Under the pieces are notes generated by a model. That model was not told the origin of the DNA. It saw nothing but the letters and a program-made list of their open reading frames with translations, and did not search any database. From Candidatus Omnitrophota bacterium (GTDB lineage: Bacteria; Hinthialibacterota; Hinthialibacteria; Hinthialibacterales; Hinthialibacteraceae), in assembly GCA_016934335.1 (NCBI GenBank), contig JAFGTC010000305.1, forward strand, positions 1-64,000: a DNA stretch of 64,000 nt, given 5' to 3'. A program made the position numbers and the translations under genes. Shown piece by piece: positions 46,068 through 56,045 of this stretch; position 1 is the stretch's first letter; each line of letters starts with the position of its first letter.

Positions 46068-47018
46068 CTACGAACTGAGCCATTGAGCGATGCGAGCCGT
46101 GATTAGTTTCCGGATGGTCGACATAAATTTAGATTCGCCCATGGCGTCTCTTTGTTTAATAAGGGATTCAGGCGGATCGGCGTATTTTGCCGCTTCTAAC
46201 AAGAATTTTCTCACTTCATCGATCGTCTTGATTTCCGCTTTTAAACAACTTTTTTGCTCTGCAAGAACGTTCGCTAAAGATTGAAAATAACCGGTGGAAA
46301 TAGATCCCTTAACCTCTTCCAATTCCAAGCCGCGTTGTCTGATCGCTATGATGACCTGCAAGAGCGCTTTCGTCTTGGCCGGATCAAGTTTGAAATCGGA
46401 TTTGGAAAACAGCGGGATAAGCCCTTTATGCAAATATTGTAGGAAATCGTCAATCAATTTATATTCGATTCGGTAAATCATTTGCTGGGATTCAAGGGAA
46501 TCGTGCAATAGATGGATATGACGAATGACTTTGAAAAGCACCTGATTGTGGGTAACGTTTCGTTCATGCATCATATCGATGAAATTCTTTTTCAGATTGT
46601 AAATTTCTATCGATGTTGCCGGTAGGCGGTTTTCATGTTTGCGCAGACGATCCGATATTTGACTGCGCTCTGTCAAACTGAATTGGTTATGGCAGATCGT
46701 AAAAAGAAAATAGGATAACTTTTTACAGAGTTTGGCCGAATTGAGACTGTCGTTATAACTTTCTGTATCGGTTGTGCTTAAATAATCATTTAGAAGATCG
46801 TCACCTTCGAGAATCGCCTTTTTTTCTCCCAAAATCCGCTGGGAAAAGAGTTTGTATTTGATGGAATTTTTTAACGTGATTTCAATATTGTCAAAAACGT
46901 CTTTCCCGCCCGGGCAGTGGGATAAAATCTCATTGCGTTTTACATCAGGATAAATACGCATGTATTCATCGGCGATATCTTCTTGCAATTGTTTCGCAGT
47001 TTGAATATAGGCTTCCAT
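46068..47018 (-). CDS. Hypothetical, mostly alpha-helical soluble protein
   Basis: Long intact 316-aa ORF, helix-rich composition, no recognisable domain, no overlapping better candidate. Confidence 0.65.
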   Translation of the reverse strand: MEAYIQTAKQLQEDIADEYMRIYPDVKRNEILSHCPGGKDVFDNIEITLKNSIKYKLFSQRILGEKKAILEGDDLLNDYLSTTDTESYNDSLNSAKLCKKLSYFLFTICHNQFSLTERSQISDRLRKHENRLPATSIEIYNLKKNFIDMMHERNVTHNQVLFKVIRHIHLLHDSLESQQMIYRIEYKLIDDFLQYLHKGLIPLFSKSDFKLDPAKTKALLQVIIAIRQRGLELEEVKGSISTGYFQSLANVLAEQKSCLKAEIKTIDEVRKFLLEAAKYADPPESLIKQRDAMGESKFMSTIRKLITARIAQWLSS

Positions 47019-47432
47019 AATAATCCGATTTTATACCGATCATGCGATACTTTCCAAGTAGTAAAAACATCGCGGCGCACTTGCTCATTATTTGATAAGT
47101 ATTGAATATTACCATAAATAGGATTTAAAATCATCCATATTTTTCATTCACTTGATTATGGAGAGGTATGTTGGAGGGTGAGAGCCTAACCTGAACGAGT
47201 TCATTCTCAATGAGGTAATGGTATTACGAATTTCGTTTATCATGAAGGAAGAGGGCGCCGATGGTCTTCGATTTTATGTTTTTTGGATTAAAAATCTTTT
47301 TGTTTGTATTTTTCCAAGTATAATTCCATTACCAATAACCGGATTGCATCATGATAATACTGCAATGGAACGCTATTAAAGCGATTAAGGTGAGGGGAAA
47401 ACCCCACAATATAAAAAAAGAAGGAGAAGCCG

Positions 47433-47951
47433 ATGATTAATCCGAAATTGCAGGATGCGCTGAATAAGCAGATCAATGCAGAACTGTATTCCTCTTACTT
47501 GTATTTTTCCATGTCCGCCTTCTTTGAAGACAAGAATTTGAAGGGAATGGCGCATTGGATGAAAATGCAGGCGCAGGAAGAAATGGTGCATGTTTTGAAA
47601 TTTTGCGATTTTTTGAATGACCGGGGCGGGCGGGTTCTGCTGGATGCCATCGACAAGCCGCCGGCCGAATGGAATTCGCCGCTTCATGCTTTTGAAGAAG
47701 CGTATAAGCATGAACAAAAAGTGACCGCTTTGATCAATGATCTGGTCGATTTGGCCGTCAGCTTAAAGGATCATGCGGCGAACAGCTTCCTCCAGTGGTT
47801 TGTAGATGAACAAGTGGAAGAAGAAGCTTCGGCGGATGAGATCGTCCAGAATTTGAAACTGGTCGGAGAGCATCCCCAAGGATTGTTTATGTTGGATAAG
47901 GATCTCAGCTCTCGATCCGCCCCGTCGCTGACAGCTGCTGATGGAGAATAG
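47433..47951 (+). CDS. Ferritin
   Basis: 'ALNKQINAELYSSYLYFSMSAFFEDKNLKGMAHWMKMQAQEEMVHVLKF', 'FLQWFVDEQVEEEASADEIVQNLKL', a classic bacterial FtnA pattern. Confidence 0.95.
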   Translation: MINPKLQDALNKQINAELYSSYLYFSMSAFFEDKNLKGMAHWMKMQAQEEMVHVLKFCDFLNDRGGRVLLDAIDKPPAEWNSPLHAFEEAYKHEQKVTALINDLVDLAVSLKDHAANSFLQWFVDEQVEEEASADEIVQNLKLVGEHPQGLFMLDKDLSSRSAPSLTAADGE

Positions 47952-48018
47952 CGGCGGCAATGGACGGAATCCTGCCTTTGTTTAACTGAAATTCAATCGA
48001 TTTGAGATCGGAATCTTC

Positions 48019-48047
48019 CTCGCCCGTTTCCATTGGGAGCGGGCGAG
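48019..48047 (+). terminator. Probable intrinsic terminator
   Basis: CTCGCCCG-13 nt-CGGGCGAG followed by CGATTTTT, 68 nt after the ferritin stop. Confidence 0.6.
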
Positions 48048-48368
48048 CGATTTTTAAACTTGTCATGAAAAGACGGCAGGCGTTTATCGCGCGACCTTCC
48101 ATCCTATCAAGCCATTTTCGTATGATATTTCCCTCCAAAGCACTCGCCAGTTTATAACACGCAAACATGAAAATCAGATGGAAAGATGGAATCCTGAAAA
48201 TTCTTCAATCAGAGTGTAATTCGTCAAAGCCGTTGGAAGAAAAAAAATCGTATGATAGATTGAATAGCCGTCGTGATGTTCTGCGGTGAAAGTGAGGGAG
48301 CCAAGGATGACTGATTCTTGGATCCATTGCGTTTGTCTTTTTCATTTTCATTTCATGGGAGAAAAATT

Positions 48369-49946
48369 ATGAAAGAAAAATCCACACAAGGCGTTCGATG
48401 CCAGCCCAATCGCCGATCATTTATGATCAACAGCGCGGGAATGCTTTTGGCGGCAAGTTTTATAGGGTCGAAAAAAGGATTCGCAGCCGCTTCCGACATC
48501 TCTTCTCCCGTTCATGCCGCTTCGAATTGGCTTCTCGATGAATGGAATCCACATACCCCCTTCCTCGTGTGGGGAAAACCTTTGCGCGTCCAGCCGATTC
48601 TCATGTACGCTACTCCCCAGCCCCAAAAAGAGAGTTCGTGGAGATCGTGGGGCGGCGTCCTGACCGAAGAATCGGCGGCGGAGGAAATCGATCGGATTAC
48701 TCGTGAACTGCGCGCCATGGCGGAAGACGCCGAATTTCCTCTGCAGATTTATCCTCCCGTAAAAGTCAAATCCCCCGAAGAAGCGGAGCGCGCCCTGCAA
48801 AGCGAACACGACGTGACGCTAGTCTATCCCGCGTCGGGATCGGGTCGTTTGCTGGAGGCCTGCGTCCCAAAAAATGGAGACGCCGTCTTATTTGTTCGAC
48901 ATCGCTCCGGCCCGCTTTATTACTGGTATGAAGCTCTAAGCGTCGCTTATCTGAAAACCGATCAAAGCGATGCGCCCGTCCGGTTGGGCGACGCCCATGT
49001 GAATGACGTCGTGGTCGATGACTACGGTGAGGCGCTGTGGCGGCTTAGGGCGTTATATGGCGTCAAGAATCTCTTGGGATGCAAAATTGTCGCGTTGGGC
49101 GGCGAATGGGGTAAATACGCTTCGGACGCTCCGCAGATCGCCCGCGATAAGTTCAAGATGGAGATTATCAACATTCCTTATGAAGATGTTGAAAAGCGAA
49201 TCAAAAGCGCCTTGGCCGATCCTCAAAAAATGGCGTTGGCGGAAAAATGGACGGACAGGTATCTCACGCTGCCTCAAACCACCTTAAAAACCGAAAAGCA
49301 TTTCGTTGTGAACGCTTTTATTCTGTATCGGATCTTTAAAGAATTGATGTGGGAAAATCAAACGCCTCTGTTTACTATCAAAGATTGCATGAAGACGATT
49401 ATCCCCATCTCTAAAACCACTGCATGCCTTTCGCTGGGGTTGATCAACGACGAAGGGCTCTTCACATTGTGCGAATCCGATTTCGTCGTGCTGCCGGCGG
49501 GGATTCTTCTGCGCCATATATCGGGAAAGCCTGTTTTTATGCACAATTCCACTTTCCCCCACAAAGCGGTTGTCACTTGCGCGCACTGCTCCGCGCCGCG
49601 CCGCATGAACAGCGATCGCTATGAACCAACGACCATTATGACGCATGAAGAATCCGATTTTGGCGCGGCTCCCAAAGTGGAGATTCCTCGTGGTCAGGAA
49701 TTGACTTTCATCGATCCCGAATATACTAAAGGCCGCTGGGTGGGCATTTGCGGTAATGTGCAGGACAACCCCTTTTACCCGATTTGCCGATCGCAGCAGG
49801 ATGTTCGGATTCAAGGGCAATGGAAGAAACTGCTGAATGAGGTGCGCGACTCGCATTGGCTGATGGTTTATGGCGACTTTTTGAAGGAAGCGGGCTATGC
49901 GGCGCGCAAACTCGGGATTCTCTGGGACAACATATCGGATGCATAA
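48369..49946 (+). CDS. Tat-exported protein, possibly L-fucose/L-arabinose isomerase-like fold
   Basis: 'NRRSFMINSAGMLLAASFIG' Tat-like signal; C-terminal 'PVFMHNSTFPHKAVVTCAHCSAPRRMNSDRYEPTTIMTHEESDFGAAPKVEIPRGQELTFIDPEYTKGRWVGICGNVQ' resembles the C-terminal region of fucose-isomerase-like proteins; assignment tentative. Confidence 0.55.
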   Translation: MKEKSTQGVRCQPNRRSFMINSAGMLLAASFIGSKKGFAAASDISSPVHAASNWLLDEWNPHTPFLVWGKPLRVQPILMYATPQPQKESSWRSWGGVLTEESAAEEIDRITRELRAMAEDAEFPLQIYPPVKVKSPEEAERALQSEHDVTLVYPASGSGRLLEACVPKNGDAVLFVRHRSGPLYYWYEALSVAYLKTDQSDAPVRLGDAHVNDVVVDDYGEALWRLRALYGVKNLLGCKIVALGGEWGKYASDAPQIARDKFKMEIINIPYEDVEKRIKSALADPQKMALAEKWTDRYLTLPQTTLKTEKHFVVNAFILYRIFKELMWENQTPLFTIKDCMKTIIPISKTTACLSLGLINDEGLFTLCESDFVVLPAGILLRHISGKPVFMHNSTFPHKAVVTCAHCSAPRRMNSDRYEPTTIMTHEESDFGAAPKVEIPRGQELTFIDPEYTKGRWVGICGNVQDNPFYPICRSQQDVRIQGQWKKLLNEVRDSHWLMVYGDFLKEAGYAARKLGILWDNISDA

Positions 49947-49997
49947 AATCCAAGGATGGATCGTTGAATCATCGCGCTTCGCCTTATTTACATGGTT

Positions 49998-51506
49998 TTA
50001 CATAGTGAGGCGCTCCATCACTTCTTCGGGAGAAATCTGGTCGGCGGGGGCGATTTGGAGGATGGTTTGATCGCGGTAGATTGCAATGCGGTGAGAAACA
50101 TTCATTACTTCGTCCAGGTCGGAGGAGATGAGAAGAATGGCCATGCCTTCTTCAACCAAGCGGCTGATCATGCGAAACATCTCTTCGCGCGATCCTACGT
50201 CCACTCCGCGCGTAGGTTCGTCCAGGATCAATATCTTGGGATTCTTCTCCATCCAACGCCCGACCAGGACTTTCTGCTGATTGCCGCCCGAAAGAGATGA
50301 AATTTCCTGTTCAGGATCGGCCAGTTTGACGCCGAATCCGTCAATGGCGCGCTGCACTATATTGCGCCGTTCTCGATAGTCGGGAAAAAATCCCGAGTTC
50401 CAATAGCGAGTCCAAGGGATGGCGAGATTGAAAGCGACGGATTGAATCATCACCAATCCCTCTTTTCGGCGGTCTTCCGGCGCCAAGACGACGCCCGCCT
50501 CGAGCGCATCGCCGGGGCTTCGAATTGAGATTGGACGGCCGTCAATCAGAATGTCGCCCGAGTCGATTGAATCGATGCCAAAGAGGGCGCGAGCCAATTC
50601 CGTCCGGCCGGCGCCGACCAGGCCTGCCATGCCTACTATTTCTCCGTAGCGCAGTGTGAAACTGACATCGCGGATCGTCGGGCTTTTTAGATGGCGTACT
50701 TCCATCGCTATGTTTCCGGGTGCGCTGGAAGGGCGGTGAAAGTGGTCGATGATATCGCGCCCCACCATCCATTTGACTAGCTGTTTGTGATCGATTTGGG
50801 AGGCGAGTTGCGTCCCCATCGATTTCCCGTCGCGCAGCACTGTGATGCGATCGGCGATTCGGGCAATCTCTTCGAGGCGATGGGAAATGTAAATAACGCC
50901 TACGCCCTGATTTCTCAGTCGGTGCAGGGAATCGAAAAGCGCTTCAGTTTCAGCTTCGGAAAGCGAGGATGTTGGTTCGTCGAGTATCAGAATGCGAGCG
51001 TGTTGAGAGAGTGCGCGGGCGATTTCCACCAGTTGGCGGTGAGCGGCGCTCAGTTCATGCACCGGCTTGCGGACGTCGCGCAATTCATCCAAACCGAGTT
51101 CATGAATCAATGTTCGCGCTTTATTCTCCATGGCGCGCCGGTCGAGCCGCAGCCGCGAACCGGGTTCGCGGCCAAGATAGATATTTTCGGCGATCGTCAA
51201 GTTGGGGGCGAGCGATAGTTCCTGATGGATGACGCGAATGCCGCTTTGATTGGCGTCGGATACGCCGGCGATTGAAACAGGGCGTCCTTCAATGTGGATG
51301 GATCCCGCGTCGGGATGATATATCCCGGCGAGGATTTTGATCAGCGTCGATTTTCCAGCCCCGTTTTCGCCAAGCAGAGCGTGGATTTCTCCGGCGCGCA
51401 ATTCGAAATCGACGCCGTCAATCGCCGCGACGCCTCCGAAGCGTTTAGTCACATTTCGCAGCGATAAAAGAGGCGCGGTCGAAGACGTTTCGATGGAATT
51501 ACTCAT
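49998..51506 (-). CDS. Sugar ABC transporter ATP-binding protein (RbsA/MglA-like, two NBDs)
   Basis: 'LLGENGAGKSTLIKILAGIYHPDAGSIHIEGRPV', 'ILILDEPTSSLSEAE', second 'LSGGNQQKVLVGRWMEKNPKILILDEPTRGVDVGSREEMF'. Confidence 0.95.
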   Translation of the reverse strand: MSNSIETSSTAPLLSLRNVTKRFGGVAAIDGVDFELRAGEIHALLGENGAGKSTLIKILAGIYHPDAGSIHIEGRPVSIAGVSDANQSGIRVIHQELSLAPNLTIAENIYLGREPGSRLRLDRRAMENKARTLIHELGLDELRDVRKPVHELSAAHRQLVEIARALSQHARILILDEPTSSLSEAETEALFDSLHRLRNQGVGVIYISHRLEEIARIADRITVLRDGKSMGTQLASQIDHKQLVKWMVGRDIIDHFHRPSSAPGNIAMEVRHLKSPTIRDVSFTLRYGEIVGMAGLVGAGRTELARALFGIDSIDSGDILIDGRPISIRSPGDALEAGVVLAPEDRRKEGLVMIQSVAFNLAIPWTRYWNSGFFPDYRERRNIVQRAIDGFGVKLADPEQEISSLSGGNQQKVLVGRWMEKNPKILILDEPTRGVDVGSREEMFRMISRLVEEGMAILLISSDLDEVMNVSHRIAIYRDQTILQIAPADQISPEEVMERLTM

Positions 51507-52455
51507 CTTTCAAATATTGATCGGCGTTCTCCGCATCGATCAAGGCGACGCGAACTTTGATTTCTTTTTCGACCGGCTGTCCCGAAAAATGAGTATAAAG
51601 CGTTTCCGCCGCTTTGATGCCGATTTCTTTGGGAAATTGGGCGGAGGTGGCGAGCATCTTGCCGGCCAGAATCGCCTTCAGCGCCTCTTGGGCGCCGTCG
51701 ACGGCGACGATTTTTACATCGGCCAATTTCCCCGCCGATTCCAGGGCCGATACGGCGCCTAATGCGGTGGGATCATTGATCGAAAAAACGGCGTTGATGC
51801 CGGGATTGCGGCCGATGATGTCGCGCATGACTGGTCGAGAACTTTCAGTCGTGCCGCGCACTTCCTGCTTATCGACGATTTCCATATCGGGAAATTCTTG
51901 AAGAACTTCCAAAAATCCGGCTACGCGATCGATGCAGGCTTTATTGATCGATTGCTCCAGGACGGCGATTTTGGCCGGACGGCGGACATCGGCGAGTTTG
52001 CGAGCCGCCAATCGACCCGCTTCGATGTTGTCGGAGGCTACGATGGATAACACCAGATCCTTGTCTTTAACCGGGGCATCGACAACGATGCAGGGAATTT
52101 TTTTTTGCTTGGCTTCGATCAGGCTTCCTTTGACGCCTTCCCAGTTGACGGGATTGATGAAGATGGCGGCGGCGCCCTGCATCACCAAATCGGAGATGTC
52201 ATTTTTTTGCTTCAGGCTGTTCCATTGTGCGTCCAAGGTCACCAGCCGGTCGCCGTGGGATTCGATGATCTCTCGCAAGCCTTCATTGAGATCGACAAAA
52301 AAGGGATTGTTCATCGATTGAAAACTGACGCCGATCAGGCGGCCTGTTTCGGCGCTCTCTCCATCTTGGCCGGCGTCATCGGCGCATCCACCGATCAAGG
52401 CGATGCATAATACAGATAAAACGAATATTTGAATTCGTCGGAGGAAAAAGGTCAT
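51499..52455 (-). CDS. Sugar ABC transporter substrate-binding lipoprotein (RbsB-like, peripla_BP_4)
   Basis: Lipobox 'LIGGC'; 'GVSFQSMNNPFFVDLNEGLREIIESHGDRLVTLDAQWNSLKQKNDISDLVMQGAAAIFINPVN'. Overlaps the ATPase gene by 8 nt. Confidence 0.93.
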   Translation of the reverse strand: MTFFLRRIQIFVLSVLCIALIGGCADDAGQDGESAETGRLIGVSFQSMNNPFFVDLNEGLREIIESHGDRLVTLDAQWNSLKQKNDISDLVMQGAAAIFINPVNWEGVKGSLIEAKQKKIPCIVVDAPVKDKDLVLSIVASDNIEAGRLAARKLADVRRPAKIAVLEQSINKACIDRVAGFLEVLQEFPDMEIVDKQEVRGTTESSRPVMRDIIGRNPGINAVFSINDPTALGAVSALESAGKLADVKIVAVDGAQEALKAILAGKMLATSAQFPKEIGIKAAETLYTHFSGQPVEKEIKVRVALIDAENADQYLKDE

Positions 52456-52571
52456 GATTGATATCTCCCTATCGCAATCTTCTGATTCATCGAAGCCAAA
52501 AAATTTTTTGCATGAATAAACTTGGTTATTGTACCGCAGCGGGTGGGAGGTTTCCAAGGAGGAGGGAGCGG

Positions 52572-53852
52572 CTAAACGACGCCCTTGAACTGCAGAAACC
52601 GGTCGAACAAAGGCGTTTTTCGTATATTCAGATGTTTATAATCGAATCGTTTCCCGTCTGGATCTTCCTGCATTTCCAAAAGGCCGAATTTTTCGAGAGG
52701 CGAGAGGATTCGAAGATAAATTTGAGGTTGAATCACTGATATGTCGTGGGTGCGCTGCGCTTCTTCTATGGTAATCGGCAAAACCATTCGATTCAGCAAG
52801 GATTCAAACGGCGTCCAGTCTTGCGCGTGCTTCGATAATTGATAAAAAGAAAAGGCGATCAGCGACTGCAGGGAGGGATTGTCGCCGCATCCGTCCAAGT
52901 AAGATAAATTGAAATTCTGGAAAAAAACCTTAAATATTTGGGCGAAGCATTCACCGGCGCGATTGGGATCGACGACTTTTTTGCCCTTTTGGGTGATGGA
53001 AAACCATTTATTGCGCAATTTGATATATCCGGCCAGATCAAGCATGATTCGCGTGAGATGCACCGGCATGGCATCGAATTCGTTCAACACTTTATTATAT
53101 CGTTCCGTTATGCGTCTCTCCTCCTTATCGATCGTCATTTTCTGATACATTTGGCCGACGAATTTTCGATTCAGGTTGCCGCTGACGGTTGCTTTGGTCT
53201 TGCCTTCCTCCAGAAGAACATTCAGAAAAATCTGGGAATTTTGAAAATACGTCGTGTGACAAACGTCTTCATGACTCAAATTTGATTGGATTTGAATGAG
53301 AGAATTGGAATCGCTCCAATCGGCATTCAACAGATGGAACAAATGTTCCGGAGAAAATCCGCCCAGTTCTTCTTGCGGCTGCCGGTTGTAATCCAATCGG
53401 GCTTTCTCGAGAGCCTCGTTGATTTCATCAAATGTCTTGTTGGAACTGTTTTGGATGACTTCTTCAATTCGTTTTTCCAAATCGAGAGGGTAGTCGCAAA
53501 CATTCTCGTATTCTTGCTCGTCGAAGAGAGATTCGTCGATTTCATCCCATAATTCCTCTTCGCCGTCGGTGTAGGTGTCAAGAATAGTCCGCATGCGTGC
53601 GAAGATCGCAATCCAAGTCTTTCGCTTTGATTCCTCTATTGCTTGTTCAGATTCGACTAAGGCGATTTCCGTCAGTTCATCCAGTTCATCCAATGTAAGA
53701 GGAAGATGCATCCCCTCTTTTTTGGGCGCGGCGTTTTCCAGTTTTTTCTTGAGAATCGCAGGAATCGGCGCTTCGGAGAATATCAAACGCCATTCGTGAG
53801 GATCAAAAAACAATGGAACCGTATCGCCGGGATTAATCCGTATGCGATCCAT
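52572..53852 (-). CDS. Hypothetical cytoplasmic protein (C-terminal part resembles proteins annotated alongside SEC-C/pRiA4b ORF-3 domains)
   Basis: Intact 426-aa ORF; 'FSPEHLFHLLNADWSDSNSLIQIQ...KATVSGNLNRKFVGQM...FSITQKGKKVVDP'. Resemblance is from memory only. Confidence 0.6.
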   Translation of the reverse strand: MDRIRINPGDTVPLFFDPHEWRLIFSEAPIPAILKKKLENAAPKKEGMHLPLTLDELDELTEIALVESEQAIEESKRKTWIAIFARMRTILDTYTDGEEELWDEIDESLFDEQEYENVCDYPLDLEKRIEEVIQNSSNKTFDEINEALEKARLDYNRQPQEELGGFSPEHLFHLLNADWSDSNSLIQIQSNLSHEDVCHTTYFQNSQIFLNVLLEEGKTKATVSGNLNRKFVGQMYQKMTIDKEERRITERYNKVLNEFDAMPVHLTRIMLDLAGYIKLRNKWFSITQKGKKVVDPNRAGECFAQIFKVFFQNFNLSYLDGCGDNPSLQSLIAFSFYQLSKHAQDWTPFESLLNRMVLPITIEEAQRTHDISVIQPQIYLRILSPLEKFGLLEMQEDPDGKRFDYKHLNIRKTPLFDRFLQFKGVV

Positions 53853-54279
53853 ATCAATATTATCCCTTCGTTTTGCAAAATGGCTTCATTTTGCCCTTCT
53901 TATTCTTCGTTCTTATAATTTTCCGTCAAGGTTAGATCCGACATCTTTGAATGATTCCAAGTCTTTTGATTGAATCTCGGTTGATCTTCAAGCGGAGATG
54001 GTTCTTCATCGGGAGAAATTTGATGATTTGAAACGGACGGCGTCTTATCCTTCCTTTGGATATGCTGATTGAATGCGCTGAAATGCTCAAGGGAGGATGC
54101 GATTTTTTAAATGCCAAGTATTTTTATCGAAAAATGTATTTTTGTCAGAAAATAGGACGATTGAACAGGAGCGGCAAAACAGAATGTTCTCTTGAAATCA
54201 GACGGATATGGCCGAAGAATTGTAGAACCATGCAGAAAGATCGCAGTGGTCGAATATTTTTTTTGGGGATGAGAAAATC

Positions 54280-55941
54280 ATGGATACATGGCGTTCGAAA
54301 CTTTTCTTCCTCCTTTTCCTGTTAACCGGCGCCGCCTCGGGCGGCTTTTCCGCCGATCCAGCAATGCAATCCGCGCTCAATCAAATCACGGAAGATGGCA
54401 TACGGCAGCATGTGAAATATCTCGCGAGCGACGCTTTGGAAGGGAGGGGCGTGGGTTCGAAAGGCGAACAACTGGCTGTTGATTACATCGCCGAACAATT
54501 CAAATCGATGGGCCTGAAGCCGGGAACTTTGGACGGCTCCTACTTCCAGAAAGTTCCGATGATCGGATTGACGGCCGATCCGTCAATGTTTCTGCAATTT
54601 CACTGCGATTCCTTGACTGTTCTAGGCCGATACGGCGTCGATTATATCGCCAATTCAACCTGGCAGACGCCGCAAATCAACCTTTCGAACAAAGAGTTGG
54701 TTTTTGTCGGCTATGGCATCCAAGCGCCGGAATTCGGATGGGATGATTACAAAGGCGCCGATCTGCGCGGAAAAATCCTGCTTTTCATGAACAACGATCC
54801 CGATCAAGGAGATCCGGAATTCTTCGGTGGAAAAGCCAGGCTTTATTACGGACGATGGACATACAAATACGAGATGGCGGCCAAAATGGGCGCTGACGGC
54901 GCCATCATCATCCATACGACTCCTTCCGCCGGATATCCCTGGCAGGTTGTGCAATCCTCTTGGATGGGCGAACGACTGCATCTGTTGCTTTCCGAGCCCA
55001 GAACCAAAATGGAAGCCTGGGTGACCGAAGATAAAATCCGGCGAATCTTGATGATTCAGAACATCAAACTGGACGATCTGTACGCGGCGGCGGAAAAGCC
55101 GGATTTCAGGCCGGTTGAATTGGGCGTAACCGTCTCTATTAAAATCAATACGGCGATGCGCGAATTGGAAGGCGCGAATGTTTTAGGATTGCTGCCGGGG
55201 AAAGATCCGCAAAAGAAAAATGAAGCGGTAATCGTGACGGCGCATCATGACCATCTTGGCAAGGGGAAGCCGATCGATGGGGATGATATTTATAATGGCG
55301 CTTTGGATAATGCATCGGGAGTCGCCATGATGATGGCTGTTGCCAAAGCCTGCGTCAGCATGCCGACCGCTCCCGATCGCTCGATGTTGTTCTTATCGGT
55401 TACGGCGGAGGAGGCGGGGCTGCTCGGTTCGAGCTATTATTCCATATTTCCCACATTTCTTCCTGCAAGCATTGCGGCGGCTTTCAATATCGACGGCGTC
55501 AATATCTGGGGAAAAACCAAAGACATAACCGTTTTGGGATGGGGAAAGACTACGATGGATCCCATCATTTGCGCTCTCGCCGATCTGCAGGGACGAGTTG
55601 TGCGGCCGGACCAAATGTCGGAGCAGGGATTGTTTTACCGCAGCGATCATTTCAGTTTCGCCAAGATCGGCGTTCCCAGCCTCATGTTCGATGCGGGATT
55701 CGATTTTGTCGGAAAGCCGGAAGGCTGGGGGAAAAAGCAAATCGACGAGTATATCGAGAAGCGCTATCACCAGCCGAGCGATGAATACGACCCTGGTTGG
55801 AACTTGGAAGGCGCGATTGAAGACGCGAAGTTGATTTTCCAAGCGTTATGGCAGGTCGCTTATCAAAATGAGATGCCGCAATGGATCCCCGGCGACGAGT
55901 TTGAATCCATTCGCTTGAACGATCTGCAACAGAATGAATAA
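54280..55941 (+). CDS. M28-family metallopeptidase, secreted
   Basis: 'VIVTAHHDHLGKG', 'YNGALDNASGVAMMMAVAKA', 'LFLSVTAEEAGLLGS', 'FNIDGVNIWG', 'FYRSDHFSFAKIGVPSLMF': full set of Zn-ligand contexts. Confidence 0.95.
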   Translation: MDTWRSKLFFLLFLLTGAASGGFSADPAMQSALNQITEDGIRQHVKYLASDALEGRGVGSKGEQLAVDYIAEQFKSMGLKPGTLDGSYFQKVPMIGLTADPSMFLQFHCDSLTVLGRYGVDYIANSTWQTPQINLSNKELVFVGYGIQAPEFGWDDYKGADLRGKILLFMNNDPDQGDPEFFGGKARLYYGRWTYKYEMAAKMGADGAIIIHTTPSAGYPWQVVQSSWMGERLHLLLSEPRTKMEAWVTEDKIRRILMIQNIKLDDLYAAAEKPDFRPVELGVTVSIKINTAMRELEGANVLGLLPGKDPQKKNEAVIVTAHHDHLGKGKPIDGDDIYNGALDNASGVAMMMAVAKACVSMPTAPDRSMLFLSVTAEEAGLLGSSYYSIFPTFLPASIAAAFNIDGVNIWGKTKDITVLGWGKTTMDPIICALADLQGRVVRPDQMSEQGLFYRSDHFSFAKIGVPSLMFDAGFDFVGKPEGWGKKQIDEYIEKRYHQPSDEYDPGWNLEGAIEDAKLIFQALWQVAYQNEMPQWIPGDEFESIRLNDLQQNE

Positions 55942-55944
55942 GGA

Positions 55945-55985
55945 ATGTCCTCTCGCCTTGAGAAATCGTCAAAGCGAGAGGACAT
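55945..55985. terminator. Long hairpin between convergent genes (12 bp + 1 mismatch + 4 bp)
   Basis: ATGTCCTCTCGC...GCGAGAGGACAT with inner TTGA/TCAA; between gene ends at 55941 (+) and 56046 (-). Confidence 0.6.
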
Positions 55986-56045
55986 GGATCTTCTATCATT
56001 TATTCATCGGTGGACGATTGGCGGTCCGCCGGTTTATTCTCCCCT

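Noticed and set aside
47160-47432. Possible regulatory RNA or Fur box upstream of ferritin
   Set aside because: No convincing Fur-box palindrome or known riboswitch pattern could be recognised by eye; an Infernal/motif scan would be needed.
47905-48168. 87-aa minus strand ORF overlapping the ferritin 3' end
   Set aside because: Overlaps the ferritin stop and a terminator-like hairpin; no family features.
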